A DNA stretch of 64,000 bases from Bradyrhizobium betae (GCF_004123905.1 NZ_MZXW01000021.1:1-64000), one strand, 5' to 3'; shown: positions 17,928-26,845, numbered from the stretch's first letter. Made by a program: numbers and translations. The notes: a model not told the origin generated them from the sequence alone.

Positions 17928-18888
17928 TCAGACGATAGCGGGGATCTTGCAAGCCTGAGCATATTCCCGCTTCAGCCGAGCAACCAGGTCCGCGACGGCA
18001 GGAATGTCGTCGATCAGGTCGATCCCCTGACCGGCGCTCCACAAGGTCTTCCAGGGTTTTGCGCTCTCAGGCAGATGGTCATGCCGCATGCCTTTGCCTT
18101 TCGGCTCGGGCAAGACGTTCGGATCGAGACCCGCAGCGCGCAACGATTCGACAAGCCAGTTCGCAGCCACGCCGGCAACCTTTCCAGTGTAGATCAGGCC
18201 GGCGGACGTCTGCGCGACGAGCATGCGTTTGTAGTCATCGGGCGCCAGGGACTCGCGGGTTGCGATGAATCGGGTACCCAGATAGGCGAGGTCTGCGCCG
18301 AGCACTTCCGCGGCGCGGATGCTGGCGCCGTCGGATATGGCACCGGCCATCACGATCGCGCCGTCAAAGATCGAGCGGACCTTGCGGATCAAGGCCAGGT
18401 GGCTGATCGTGCCGGAATGACCGCCGCCGCCGGCCCCGATGCAGATCAGGCCGTCGACGCCAGCCGCAATGGCGCGTTCGGCAAACGGGATGCTGGTGAT
18501 ATCGTGGAACACCTTCATTCCGCGATCATGGGCCTGCTGAACGATGAGCTTGGGATGGCCGCCGACAGTGATGACGATGTCGACGCCTTGTTCGGCGCAG
18601 AGATCCAGGTGCTTCCCGATCTCGTTCTCCGGCGTCTTTGCCGACAAGTTGACGGCGAGCGGGCCAATTGGACCCGGCGCCTGCGCGGCGTGTTCGCGCA
18701 AATCCTCGCGGATCGCGCGCAGCCAGCCAGCGAACTCTTCGAAGGAGCGGGCGTTCTGACGGGGGCAGGGCGCCGATCACGCCGGCCTTGCACGCCTCGC
18801 GAACGAGATCCGCGCCGCTGACCAGGAACATCGGCGCGCAGATGGCAGGCAAGGAAAGCGATTGCCGGAGCCTTGGATCGAGTGTCAT
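17928..18888 (-). pseudogene. Nitronate-monooxygenase family enzyme with a frameshift
   Basis: A TIM-barrel FMN enzyme of the 2-nitropropane dioxygenase family, about 320 residues, split by one base. The start ATG at 18888 has a perfect AAAGGAGG. The first piece reads normally to GVIGALP, then leaves frame at a run of five G (18761-18765; five C in the coding strand). Removing one base restores RQNARSFEEFAGWLRAIRED and joins the second piece, which carries the flavin and active-site motif GGGGHSGTISHLALI and a normal C-terminus. The rest is undamaged, so this may be a sequencing error, a phase-variable tract or a very recent mutation. IpdC of steroid-ring degradation belongs to this family. 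It is last in an operon after the thiolase-DUF35 pair. Confidence 0.8.
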
Positions 18889-18924
18889 GCACGCCTCCTT
18901 TGGGAGCGAGATCGGAGCGGTTCG

Positions 18925-19329
18925 TCAGCCCTGGTCGGGCGCGAACATCGGGATCATCGCCTTGTCCTCGGCTGGCTTGAAGACGACATGGACCCGCTGT
19001 CCGATGCGCAAGGAGTCGAGATCGCAATCGACGATGTTGCTCAGCATGGTCACGCCCTCGTCGAGCCGCACGTAGGCGATTGCGTAAGGAATCGGGCCGG
19101 CACGGCGGGTGACGCTGACGCTGTAGATCCCGCCCTTGCCGGTCGCCTCGCGCCATTCGGTGTCGCCGAGGCAATAGGGGCAAAGAGCGCGCGGATACCA
19201 GTGCGGCTTGCGGCAGGAAATACAGACCTTGATGCGTAGCGATCCGGCCGCTGTCGCGGCAAAGAAAGGCTCGGTTGCGTCGTCATGCACGGCCGAGCCA
19301 AGCGGGCGGTCCTGGTAGGTCGTCGTCAT
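18925..19329 (-). CDS. DUF35 OB-fold protein, partner of thiolase
   Basis: A 134-residue protein with the rubredoxin-like zinc ribbon CISCRKPHWYPRALCPYC near residues 35-52, followed by an OB-fold (VSVTRRAGPIPYAIAYVRLDEG), the standard DUF35/ChsH2 architecture. The ATG at 19329 is one base after the thiolase stop, so translation is coupled; the longer upstream reading is an artefact of the overlapping frame. In known cases the DUF35 protein binds the CoA substrate and pairs with an Ltp2-type thiolase to catalyse retro-aldol cleavage. That role is inferred here from neighbour and domain. Confidence 0.87.
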   Translation of the reverse strand: MTTTYQDRPLGSAVHDDATEPFFAATAAGSLRIKVCISCRKPHWYPRALCPYCLGDTEWREATGKGGIYSVSVTRRAGPIPYAIAYVRLDEGVTMLSNIVDCDLDSLRIGQRVHVVFKPAEDKAMIPMFAPDQG

Positions 19330-19330
19330 C

Positions 19331-20497
19331 TCACGCGCGCTCCATGATGAGGGTGGCACTGCCGTGGCGGGAGCCGAGCAGGCCTCCGGTGCCCTGGGCC
19401 AAAGCGAGGCTGCAATCGCGGACCTGCACCTTCTGATGCGCTTCACCGCGCAGCTGACGGACCGCCTCGATCACCTTGGTGATGCCGCCGCGATTGGCAG
19501 GATGGTTGTTGCAGAGGCCGCCGCCGTCGGTATTGAAGGGAAGCTTGCCGACTCCGGAGATCAAATTGCCGTCGGCGACGAAACGCCCGCCCTTGCCCTT
19601 TTCACAAAAGCCGAGATCCTCGATCTGCATCAACACGGTGATAGTGAAGCTGTCGTAGATCGAGGCATATTGGATGTCGGACGGCTTGATACCAGCTTCC
19701 TCGAACGCGCGCGGGCCGGACCACGCCGCGCCCGAGAACGTCAGGTCGACTTGACCGTTGAGCTGACCCTTGATCGCCTCGCCCGCGCCGAGAACGTTGA
19801 CGACGGGCCGTTTCAGCGAGCGTGCGATCTCGGGGCGAACGACAACCAGCGCGCCGCCGCCGTCGCTGACGACGCAGCAGTCGAGCCGATGCAGGGGATC
19901 GGAGATCATCGGCGAAGCAAGCACGTCGTCAACGGTGACGGGTTCGCGCAGCATCGCGTTCGGATTGTGCTGGGCGTGGGTGGCGGCCGCGACCTTGATC
20001 CAGGCCAATTGCTCGCTGGTCGTGCCGTACTCATGCATGTGCCTGTTAGCCGCGAGCGCATACATATTGACCGTGACGGGCGCATAAGGCGCTTCCCACG
20101 GCACATCCGGCGTGCCGGCGCCGACCAGCCTCGGCGCCACGCCGCTCGATCCCTCGCTGCGCGGCCGGCCGGCGAGCGTGATCAGCGCGACGTTGCACTT
20201 GCCCATCGCAATGGCCTGGGCCGCATGGGAGACGTGAACCAGATAGGCAGAACCGCCGGTATCGGTGCTGTCCACATGGCGGGGCCGAAGTCCCAGATAG
20301 TCCGCCATGCTGTTCGCGCCCAGGCCGGGCGCGTCGCCAGCGCAAAAGTAGCCGTCGACATCCTGGAGCCGCAGGCCGGCATCTTCCAGCGCGCCGCGCG
20401 CGCATTCGGCATGCAACTGGGCTACGGTTTTGTCGGGCGCCTTTCGCGTCGGATGTTCATAAGCGCCTGCGATGCAGGCCTTGCGTCGAATGCTCAT
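19331..20497 (-). CDS. Thiolase-like (SCP2/Ltp2-type) protein
   Basis: A 388-residue thiolase-superfamily protein of the lipid-transfer (SCP-x thiolase) kind. It has the ACIAGAYEHPTRKAPDKTV opening, IYDSFTITVLMQIEDLG near residue 285, and the NTDGGGLCNNHPANRGG segment with IEAVRQLRGE near the C-terminus. The start is placed at ATG 20497 (MSIRRKACIAG), giving the usual length; an upstream extension has no support. Coupled to a DUF35 gene, it is more likely a retro-aldolase or a specialised thiolase than a housekeeping acetyl-CoA acetyltransferase. It is transcribed from the shared operator region at 20578. Confidence 0.86.
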   Translation of the reverse strand: MSIRRKACIAGAYEHPTRKAPDKTVAQLHAECARGALEDAGLRLQDVDGYFCAGDAPGLGANSMADYLGLRPRHVDSTDTGGSAYLVHVSHAAQAIAMGKCNVALITLAGRPRSEGSSGVAPRLVGAGTPDVPWEAPYAPVTVNMYALAANRHMHEYGTTSEQLAWIKVAAATHAQHNPNAMLREPVTVDDVLASPMISDPLHRLDCCVVSDGGGALVVVRPEIARSLKRPVVNVLGAGEAIKGQLNGQVDLTFSGAAWSGPRAFEEAGIKPSDIQYASIYDSFTITVLMQIEDLGFCEKGKGGRFVADGNLISGVGKLPFNTDGGGLCNNHPANRGGITKVIEAVRQLRGEAHQKVQVRDCSLALAQGTGGLLGSRHGSATLIMERA

Positions 20498-20577
20498 CGG
20501 CTCTCTCGCGCTCACGTTCCGTCCGTGGCCGCTTGCGCATCCGGCAACGTTGACCACCACGTGCCGGGTCTATATCA

Positions 20578-20590
20578 TTGGTTCAACCAA
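20578..20590. promoter_or_regulatory. Probable FadR-type operator, copy 4 (perfect)
   Basis: TTGGTTCAACCAA is a perfect 13-bp palindrome between the divergent thiolase (start 20497) and MaoC-type hydratase (start 20638) genes. It is the best copy in the window and can control both directions. Confidence 0.78.
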
Positions 20591-20637
20591 AGACCAATAG
20601 CGGATGCGTGCCATTTCCCGGGGGAGAGCTGCTGATC

Positions 20638-21501
20638 ATGGTTGACTACGCAAAGACGCGGGCCTGGCGCTCCGGCGACGTCCGCCACGCCTACACGGCA
20701 CGAGACACCATTCTCTATGCGCTCGGTATCGGTGCCGCGAGCGATCCGCTCGACGCGCGGCAGCTGCGCCTGGTGTATGAGAAGAATCTTGTTGCGCTTC
20801 CGACCATGGCGACGGTGCTGGCGTCGCCGGGCGCCTGGATGCGGGACAATGCGGAGCTCGGCATCAATTTCGCGAACATGGTGCATGGCGAGCAGTCCGT
20901 GCAGATGCATGCCGCGCTTCCTCCCAGTGGAATTCTGCTCGGCAGGAGCCGTGTCGCGCGGCTGGTCGACAAGGGTGAAGGCAAGGGCGCCGTCATGCAT
21001 GTCGAGAAGGAGCTATGGCACGAGGCCACCAATCAGTTGGTAGCGGTCAGTGAACAGGTGCTCTTCCTGCGTGGCGACGGCGGCTTCTCGCAAGGCTCGG
21101 GCGGCGACGAACCCGCGAGCGCGCCGATGCCCGTTCCCGATCGCGCGCCGGACCGGGTGATCACCTTGCCGACGCGTTCGGACCAGGCGGTGCTCTATCG
21201 CCTCTCTGGCGATCTCAACCCCTTGCACATCGATCCCGCCTTTGCTGCCAAGGCCGGCTTTGTGCGGCCGATCCTGCATGGACTTGCGACCTACGGATTT
21301 GCCTGCCGCGGCCTGGTTGAAGCCTTCTGCGACAGCGACCCGTCAAAGCTGAAAGCGATCCGCGCCCGCATGTCCGCGCCTGTCTTCCCAGGAGACACGA
21401 TCCGGCTCGAGTGCTGGCGTCTCGACGATCGCATCGCGTTCCAGGCGCGCGTCACCGAGCGCGAGGCGCTGGTGCTCAGCCATGGCTGGGCGTTGACCTG
21501 A
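20638..21501 (+). CDS. MaoC-type 2-enoyl-CoA hydratase
   Basis: A 287-residue double hot-dog protein like eukaryotic hydratase 2. The C-terminal repeat has the hydratase-2 motif in GDLNPLHIDPAFAAKAGF followed by RPILHGLATYGF, which supplies the Asp and His needed for water addition. The N-terminal repeat is degenerate, as usual. The ATG at 20638 follows GGGGGAGAG. It would hydrate the enoyl-CoA made by one of the acyl-CoA dehydrogenases. The SDR downstream at 21541 would then oxidise the hydroxyacyl-CoA, so these two genes supply beta-oxidation steps two and three. Confidence 0.88.
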   Translation: MVDYAKTRAWRSGDVRHAYTARDTILYALGIGAASDPLDARQLRLVYEKNLVALPTMATVLASPGAWMRDNAELGINFANMVHGEQSVQMHAALPPSGILLGRSRVARLVDKGEGKGAVMHVEKELWHEATNQLVAVSEQVLFLRGDGGFSQGSGGDEPASAPMPVPDRAPDRVITLPTRSDQAVLYRLSGDLNPLHIDPAFAAKAGFVRPILHGLATYGFACRGLVEAFCDSDPSKLKAIRARMSAPVFPGDTIRLECWRLDDRIAFQARVTEREALVLSHGWALT

Positions 21502-21540
21502 TGAGCTGCTGACCTTTACCCACGAACAAAGGAATCGCGA

Positions 21541-22317
21541 ATGACGAAAAACATGGTGTCACTGCAAGGCCGGACGGTGGTCGTCACCGGCGCTGCACAG
21601 GGGATCGGCAAGGCAACGGCCGAACTGGCGGTCGAGCTCGGAGCGAATGTCGTCGCCGTCGATCTCAATGCCGAAGCGCTCGGGACCGTCCTGGCGGCCC
21701 TGCCGGCGGATCGGGTGATGAAGGTCGTCGGCAGCGTCACCGACGCGGAGCTCGCCGCCAGCACCGTTGCAGAGGCCGTCGGTCGGTTCGGCTCGGTAAA
21801 CGGGCTGGTCAATAACGCCGGTATCATCCGCCCCGCGATGATCGAAAAGATGAGCATGCGTCAATGGCAGGAGGTCATCGACGTCCATCTGACCGGCGCC
21901 TTCCTCTGGCTTCAGGCTGTCGGGCGCCACCTGGTCGAGCGCGCTAAGGACGGCGACACCTCGGGCGGAGCCATCGTCAACATCTCGTCCGACGCGGGAC
22001 GGAAAGGGTCGGTCGGCCAGATCAACTATGCCGCCGCCAAGGCGGGTCTGCTCGCAATGACGATGACCGCAGCGCGCGAATGGGGCAAGTACAACATCCG
22101 GACTAATTCAATCTGCTTCGGCGTGGTCGAAACGCCGATGACCGAGGTCGTTCGCGGCGAGAAGTTCAGGGACGGCATTCTGGCGCAGATCCCGCTTGCA
22201 CGCTGGGCGACGCCGGATGAGGTGGTGCAGACCGTCTGCTTCCTGCTCTCGGATGCAGCCTCATACACGACGGGCCAGCACATCGGAGTCAATGGCGGCT
22301 TCCATATCAGCCTTTGA
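21541..22317 (+). CDS. Short-chain dehydrogenase/reductase
   Basis: A 258-residue classical SDR. The cofactor motif TGAAQGIGK lies near residues 17-25, NNAG near 96, the catalytic Ser in NISSDAG and Tyr-x-x-x-Lys in INYAAAKAG near 162, and the C-terminal VNGGFHIS is typical of FabG-like enzymes. An acidic VDLN after the second strand suggests NAD rather than NADP. It follows the MaoC hydratase by 39 bp and likely oxidises the hydroxyacyl-CoA. It converges on the binding-protein gene at 22422. Confidence 0.9.
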   Translation: MTKNMVSLQGRTVVVTGAAQGIGKATAELAVELGANVVAVDLNAEALGTVLAALPADRVMKVVGSVTDAELAASTVAEAVGRFGSVNGLVNNAGIIRPAMIEKMSMRQWQEVIDVHLTGAFLWLQAVGRHLVERAKDGDTSGGAIVNISSDAGRKGSVGQINYAAAKAGLLAMTMTAAREWGKYNIRTNSICFGVVETPMTEVVRGEKFRDGILAQIPLARWATPDEVVQTVCFLLSDAASYTTGQHIGVNGGFHISL

Positions 22318-22421
22318 TCCGCCTCCGTCCTCCCTAAGCATCACGGCTGTCGCGGTGCCGAAACACGAAGGCCAAACTTGCGGTGGGGCGCGCACCACGA
22401 GACGCGAGCCACCGGCTCTTT

Positions 22422-23633
22422 CTAATCCGCCGTGATCGGCTCGCCGGAGAGCGTCCAGCTCGACCCATCGAAAACGGCAATGCGCAGAGTTTTGAATGGC
22501 GCATAGTCCTCGGGCGTGGTGCTGATGGTGATACCGGGCAGCATCATCGGCATGCGCTGGGCGTGGAGCGATGTCGCCTGACGAAGCAGGCCCTCGCGGG
22601 TCAGATCGTCGCCGCATGCCTTCAACACGGCCCCGAGCGTGTTGACGTTCATATAGGCGACGAGAACGGAGTAATCGTCCGGGTTCACCGATGGCGCGTA
22701 GTTCTTGAGGAATTCCTTGTACGCCTTGACCTCGTCGTCATTGGCCCAGGCCGGATCGCCCGGTTGCTTGAGAAATTGCGTGGTGACCAATCCGCGAGAG
22801 GCGTCGAGCCCGGCCGGCTTCAGCACCGTCTCGACTGACGCAGTCGAGCCGCCGATGATGTGCAGCGGATGCCAGTCCAGCTCGTGGACCTTGCGGATCG
22901 ATTGTGCTGCTGCCTTTGCCGAGGACTGCTCGATGAGGGTGTCGACGCCGGCGGATTTCAGCTGCACGATTTGAGAGTCGATGGTCGGGTCGGCGATTTC
23001 ATAGGAGACCTGGGCGATGATTAGACCGGCCTTCTCGCCCAGCCCGGCGCGTAGCCCTTTGACATAATCCTTTCCGAAATCGTCGTTCTGGTAGAGAACG
23101 CCGATCTTCGCGTCCGGCTTGGTTTTGAGGATGTACTTGGCGATCGCCTGGCCTTCCGTCTCGAAGTCGGGATAGAGCGGAACGGTCCAGGGAAATTGCT
23201 TGGGATCATTGAAGCGGCGCCCTCCTGCCGTGATCAGGAGTTGCGGCACCTTCTTGGAGTTCAGATATTTCTGGATCGCGACGTTCGGAACCGTTCCAAT
23301 CGTGCCGACCTCTGCCAGCACGCCGATATCCTCGATGAGCTTTCGGGATTGCTCGATGGCCTTCGGCGCACTGTAGGCGTTGTCGAGCTGGGTGAAGCTG
23401 ATCTTGCGTCCGTTGATGCCGCCGCGCTCATTGAGCATCGTGAAATAGCCGACCACCGCACGTCCGGCGCCCGCGCCGAATGCGGAGGCCGGTCCGCTGA
23501 GCGGCGTCGACTGACCGAGCTTGATCTCGGTGTCACTGACGCCGGGCCCATAGGCCTTCTGGGCATGTGCGTTCGCAAGCGACAGCAGTGCGGCGACGAC
23601 GACAAAACACGACAGAGCGGATCGACGGCTCAC
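22422..23633 (-). CDS. LivK-type ABC transporter substrate-binding protein
   Basis: A 403-residue periplasmic binding protein. The GTG at 23633 has GGAGG seven bases upstream and opens with VSRRSALSCFVVVAALLSL and a signal peptidase site near AHAQ. The mature part begins YGPGVSDTEIKLGQSTPLSGPAS, a Peripla_BP_6 hallmark, and has NERGGINGRKI. It follows the acyl-CoA dehydrogenase at 23672 in an operon under the operator at 24839. Like the gene at 1269 it has no permease or ATPase nearby. The two are distinct paralogues, so they may deliver different pathway substrates. Confidence 0.87.
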   Translation of the reverse strand: MSRRSALSCFVVVAALLSLANAHAQKAYGPGVSDTEIKLGQSTPLSGPASAFGAGAGRAVVGYFTMLNERGGINGRKISFTQLDNAYSAPKAIEQSRKLIEDIGVLAEVGTIGTVPNVAIQKYLNSKKVPQLLITAGGRRFNDPKQFPWTVPLYPDFETEGQAIAKYILKTKPDAKIGVLYQNDDFGKDYVKGLRAGLGEKAGLIIAQVSYEIADPTIDSQIVQLKSAGVDTLIEQSSAKAAAQSIRKVHELDWHPLHIIGGSTASVETVLKPAGLDASRGLVTTQFLKQPGDPAWANDDEVKAYKEFLKNYAPSVNPDDYSVLVAYMNVNTLGAVLKACGDDLTREGLLRQATSLHAQRMPMMLPGITISTTPEDYAPFKTLRIAVFDGSSWTLSGEPITAD

Positions 23634-23671
23634 GGTAGTTCCTCCCATTTGTGCTTTTATAGTGTTTTGAT

Positions 23672-24811
23672 TTATCGAAGCAGTTCGCGGGCGATCACGA
23701 GGCGCTGGATCTGGTTGGTCCCCTCGAAGATCTGCGTCAGCTTGGCGTCCCGCATCATCCGTTCGACGGGATAATCCATGGTGTAGCCATAGCCTCCGAA
23801 TATCTGCACCGCGTCGGTGGTGACCTTCATCGCCATGTCGCTGCCGAAGCATTTCGCCATGCTCGCAAGCAGGTTGAGGCGCTGCCAGTCGCCGACGTCT
23901 CCGGCGCGGGCGCATTCATAGACCAAGGCGCGCGCCGCCTCTATCTGCATCGCCATGTCCGCCAGCATGAACTGGACGCCCTGGAATTCGGAGATGCTCT
24001 TCTTGAACTGCTTGCGTTCCTTGGCGTAGGCGAGGCTGGCCTCGAACGCGCCTTGCGCCAGCCCGACGCATTGAGCGCCGATCGTCGGCCGATTGAGGTC
24101 GAGCGCGCGCATCGAGGCCTTGAAGCCTTTGCCTTCCTCGCCGACGAGATTCTCGGCAGGGACGCGGACATTATCCAGGAAGATCGGCGTATTCGGTGCG
24201 CCGCGGAAACCCATCTTGCGCTCGTGGCGGCCGAAGCTGATACCGGGCATCTTCTTCGGCTCGAGAATGAAGGCGCTGATGCCGTCTGAGCCGGGACTGT
24301 CGCTGGTGCGCGCCATCAGCACGATGTAGTCGGCGGCAACGCCATAGCTGCACCATTGCTTGCGGCCGTTGATGACGTAGCTGTCACCGTCCTTGCGGGC
24401 TCGCGTATTGAGCGCCGAGACGTCCGAGCCTGCCTGCGGCTCGGAAATGGCGATCGCCGTGACCACGCCGCCTCTGGCGACGATCGGCAGGAACCGCTTG
24501 CGCTGCTCTTCTGAGCCGAAGTGCAGCAACGGCATGATGAACATGGTGTTGAGGCCGGCAATCGAGGCACAGGCCGGCGAGACCTTCGAGATCTCCTCCC
24601 TCGCGATGCACATCATGGTGAGGTTGCCGTTGGGACCGCCATATTGCTCGGGGACCCAGAGCTGCATCAGGCCCATGTCACCAAAAATCTTCACAATCTC
24701 CTCGGGGAAGCGGTCGGTCTCATCGATCTCGGCCGCGATCGGCGCGATGTGCTTGGCGACGACTTTCTGAATGCTGTCGCGAAAGGCGACCTGCTCCTCG
24801 GTGAAGCTCAT
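23672..24811 (-). CDS. Acyl-CoA dehydrogenase
   Basis: A 379-residue acyl-CoA dehydrogenase of the ordinary homotetramer type. It has FTEEQVAFRDSIQK at the N-terminus, ISEPQAGSDVSALNTRA, INGRKQWCSYG, RKQFKKSISEFQGVQFMLADMAM and the C-terminal FEGTNQIQRLVIARELLR. The ATG at 24811 follows CAGGAGAA. Unlike the heteromeric pairs it looks suited to short or branched acyl-CoA. It is first of a two-gene operon with the binding protein at 22422, 28 bp downstream of an operator copy. Confidence 0.9.
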   Translation of the reverse strand: MSFTEEQVAFRDSIQKVVAKHIAPIAAEIDETDRFPEEIVKIFGDMGLMQLWVPEQYGGPNGNLTMMCIAREEISKVSPACASIAGLNTMFIMPLLHFGSEEQRKRFLPIVARGGVVTAIAISEPQAGSDVSALNTRARKDGDSYVINGRKQWCSYGVAADYIVLMARTSDSPGSDGISAFILEPKKMPGISFGRHERKMGFRGAPNTPIFLDNVRVPAENLVGEEGKGFKASMRALDLNRPTIGAQCVGLAQGAFEASLAYAKERKQFKKSISEFQGVQFMLADMAMQIEAARALVYECARAGDVGDWQRLNLLASMAKCFGSDMAMKVTTDAVQIFGGYGYTMDYPVERMMRDAKLTQIFEGTNQIQRLVIARELLR

Positions 24812-24838
24812 GACGCTGCAATTCTCCTGGACATATCT

Positions 24839-24855
24839 CAATGGTTGGACCAATA
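24839..24855. promoter_or_regulatory. Probable FadR-type operator, copy 5
   Basis: CAATGGTTGGACCAATA is a palindrome of the same family, 28 bp before the acyl-CoA dehydrogenase start at 24811. It also lies at the head of the plus-strand run beginning near 25144, so it could affect both directions. Confidence 0.72.
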
Positions 24856-25143
24856 TAGGTGCAGAATAATGCCCTGTCGAGGGGCGAAATGCGCCGGGAC
24901 CCTGCATGCGGGTCTTGCGCGCAAACTGCGCCGGGCGGGTCAGCGGAGGCGAATGGGAAGAGCGCAAGGCAGCAGTCGCGCCGAATTCATTCGGTGCAGG
25001 GAGGGATCGGACTTGGCGTATTCACCTCGCCGGCCGCGACGGGTTCAGGTCCGGGCAGATGTCACGCCCCTCGGCCGGGCATTTTGCTCCAATGCCGGCC
25101 CGGCAGCCGGCGCTTACGCATTCGCGCGCGGGCATTCGAGAAC
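24856..25143. other. Intergenic stretch, nothing recognised
   Basis: About 290 bases between the operator at 24839 and the HicB-like reading frame. It is open on the plus strand in the same frame as that gene, but the translation is Arg/Ala/Pro-rich with no similarity I recognise. I treat it as leader. Confidence 0.4.
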
Positions 25144-25491
25144 ATGAGCGCGGCGAGGCGTCCCTGGGAGATGGCGATGGGACTGCGAGACCTGTTGTCG
25201 ATACCCTATCTCTTGCGGGCCGAGGCAACCGAGAGTGAGCCCGGCCAATGGCGGATTCGTCTCGCTTACCCCGAGCTTCCCGGGTGCTCGGCCGAAAGCG
25301 CCGTGGTCGAAGATGCTCTGAGAGAGCTCGAGTGCAGGCGAATAGAAATCATCGTAGGACTCGTTGAACAGGGCAACCAGCCGCCCGTCCCACGTCGGCC
25401 ACTCTCGACATCCGCCCCAATTTGGACCGCGCGTGAGCTGGGTCTCGCGGAGCGCGTGGCTCGGCTGCTGGACCGGTCGCCGCAACAATGA
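25144..25491 (+). CDS. HicB-like fold small protein
   Basis: About 115 residues. The central part, AYPELPGCSAESAVVEDALRE followed by a Leu-Glu pair and an ExGxxxPxP-type tail (EQGNQPPVPRRP), is the pattern of the HicB/UPF0150 partially degraded RNase H fold. No HicA toxin gene is adjacent and no C-terminal DNA-binding domain is evident, so antitoxin function is doubtful; the fold is also found alone. Starts at 25144, 25171 or 25177 are all possible; GGGAG before the last two favours a shorter protein. It ends 27 bp before the Rieske oxygenase gene and may be cotranscribed with it. Confidence 0.55.
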   Translation: MSAARRPWEMAMGLRDLLSIPYLLRAEATESEPGQWRIRLAYPELPGCSAESAVVEDALRELECRRIEIIVGLVEQGNQPPVPRRPLSTSAPIWTARELGLAERVARLLDRSPQQ

Positions 25492-25518
25492 TCGCGCAAT
25501 CGCCTACGGAGGACGCCC

Positions 25519-26838
25519 ATGCTCACGCACGAAGACAATGAGCGACTGGTCAGGGTCGGAAAGGGGACGCCCCTCGGCGATCTGTTCCGACTGTATTGGA
25601 TTCCGTTCCTGCCGTCCGCCGACCTTGCCGCCGACGGTCAGCCCAGGCGCATCCGGTTGCTCGGCGAGGACCTCGTTGCATACAGGGACAGCGAAGGGCG
25701 GGTCGGCCTGGTCGACCAGGCATGCCCACACCGCGGCGCACCGATGGTGTTTGCGCGCAATGAAGATTGCGGTTTGCGCTGCGTCTATCACGGCTGGAAG
25801 TTCGACGTCGCCGGCGCAGTGACGGACATGCCGGCCGAGCCGGTGCGCAGCCGCCTCAAGGAGCGGGTGCGGATCAAGGCCTATCCCTGCAGGGAGCGCA
25901 ACGGGATGATCTGGGCCTATATGGGGGCCGAGCAGCTCGAGCTCCCGCCGCTGCCCAATGTCGAGTGGAATCTGGTGCCGCAGGATCAGGTGCATATCTC
26001 GCTGCGGGTCCAGGAATGCAACTGGCTACAGGCCGTCGAAGGCGAGATCGACTCGGCGCATGCGCCGTTGCTGCATGGACGCCTGGATTCGCAGGGCACG
26101 ACCAGCGCCTGGATCCAGAAGCGCGATCTCCGCCCGACCTTCGAATGCATCAAGCAGGATTTTGGGATGAGCATTGCGGCGCGGCGCCACTATGATGCCA
26201 ACACCTTGTACTGGCGGGTCAACCAGTTCCTGCTGCCGTTCTATACGCTGGTGCCGCCACTGTCTCCGTTCCCAGATTTGAGCGGGCACGCCTGGGTCCC
26301 GATCGACGACGAGAACACGCTATGCATCATGTTCTCGTATCATCCGTCGAAGCCGCTGCTGGCGAAGACGCGCCAGGTGTTCGCGGAGGGGCACAACGGC
26401 CGCGAGAGCGGACATGCCAGCCGCCATGCCCTGGTCGAGCAACCGGTGACGGTTCCTTTTGCCGGGTACTGGACCAGGTACAACCCGCAAAACGGCTTCC
26501 AATTTGATTACGAAGCGCAGCGGACCACCTGGTTCTCGGGCCTGCCCGGGCTTTGGGTGCAGGATGGCGCGTGTCAGAGCGGGGTGTCGCCGATCTTCGA
26601 TCGTACCAGGGAAAATCTCTGCGCGAGCGATACCGGCATTGCGATGACGCGGCGATTCATTCTCGAATCGCTCGGTGCGTACAGAGACCATGGCGTGAAG
26701 CCGAAGGGTGTCACCGATCCCGACGTGTTCATGGTCCGGGCGGTGTCGTTACGACTGCCGCCGGAAGAGCAATGGGCTGACGTTGGCGCGCCCTTCATGA
26801 AGGCCAGGCTCGGGGCCGATTTCGGCTATGAGGTGTGA
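25519..26838 (+). CDS. Rieske non-haem iron oxygenase, large subunit
   Basis: A 439-residue terminal oxygenase. The Rieske 2Fe-2S ligands are Cys69-x-His71 (ACPHRGAPM) and Cys88-x2-His91 (CVYHGWKFD). The mononuclear iron site is seen in EIDSAHAPLLHG, with Asp178, His181 and His186. Overall form resembles phthalate-4,5-dioxygenase and vanillate-demethylase type alpha-only oxygenases, which hydroxylate or O-demethylate aromatic acids. GGAGG precedes the ATG. The reductase gene follows at once (26846), so the two form a complete two-component system in the cytoplasm. Confidence 0.9.
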   Translation: MLTHEDNERLVRVGKGTPLGDLFRLYWIPFLPSADLAADGQPRRIRLLGEDLVAYRDSEGRVGLVDQACPHRGAPMVFARNEDCGLRCVYHGWKFDVAGAVTDMPAEPVRSRLKERVRIKAYPCRERNGMIWAYMGAEQLELPPLPNVEWNLVPQDQVHISLRVQECNWLQAVEGEIDSAHAPLLHGRLDSQGTTSAWIQKRDLRPTFECIKQDFGMSIAARRHYDANTLYWRVNQFLLPFYTLVPPLSPFPDLSGHAWVPIDDENTLCIMFSYHPSKPLLAKTRQVFAEGHNGRESGHASRHALVEQPVTVPFAGYWTRYNPQNGFQFDYEAQRTTWFSGLPGLWVQDGACQSGVSPIFDRTRENLCASDTGIAMTRRFILESLGAYRDHGVKPKGVTDPDVFMVRAVSLRLPPEEQWADVGAPFMKARLGADFGYEV

Positions 26839-26845
26839 GGCCGCG

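Noticed and set aside
25144..25491. A HicAB toxin-antitoxin system
   Set aside because: No HicA-size neighbour with the dsRNA-binding-like fold is present, and no DNA-binding tail is seen on the HicB-like protein.
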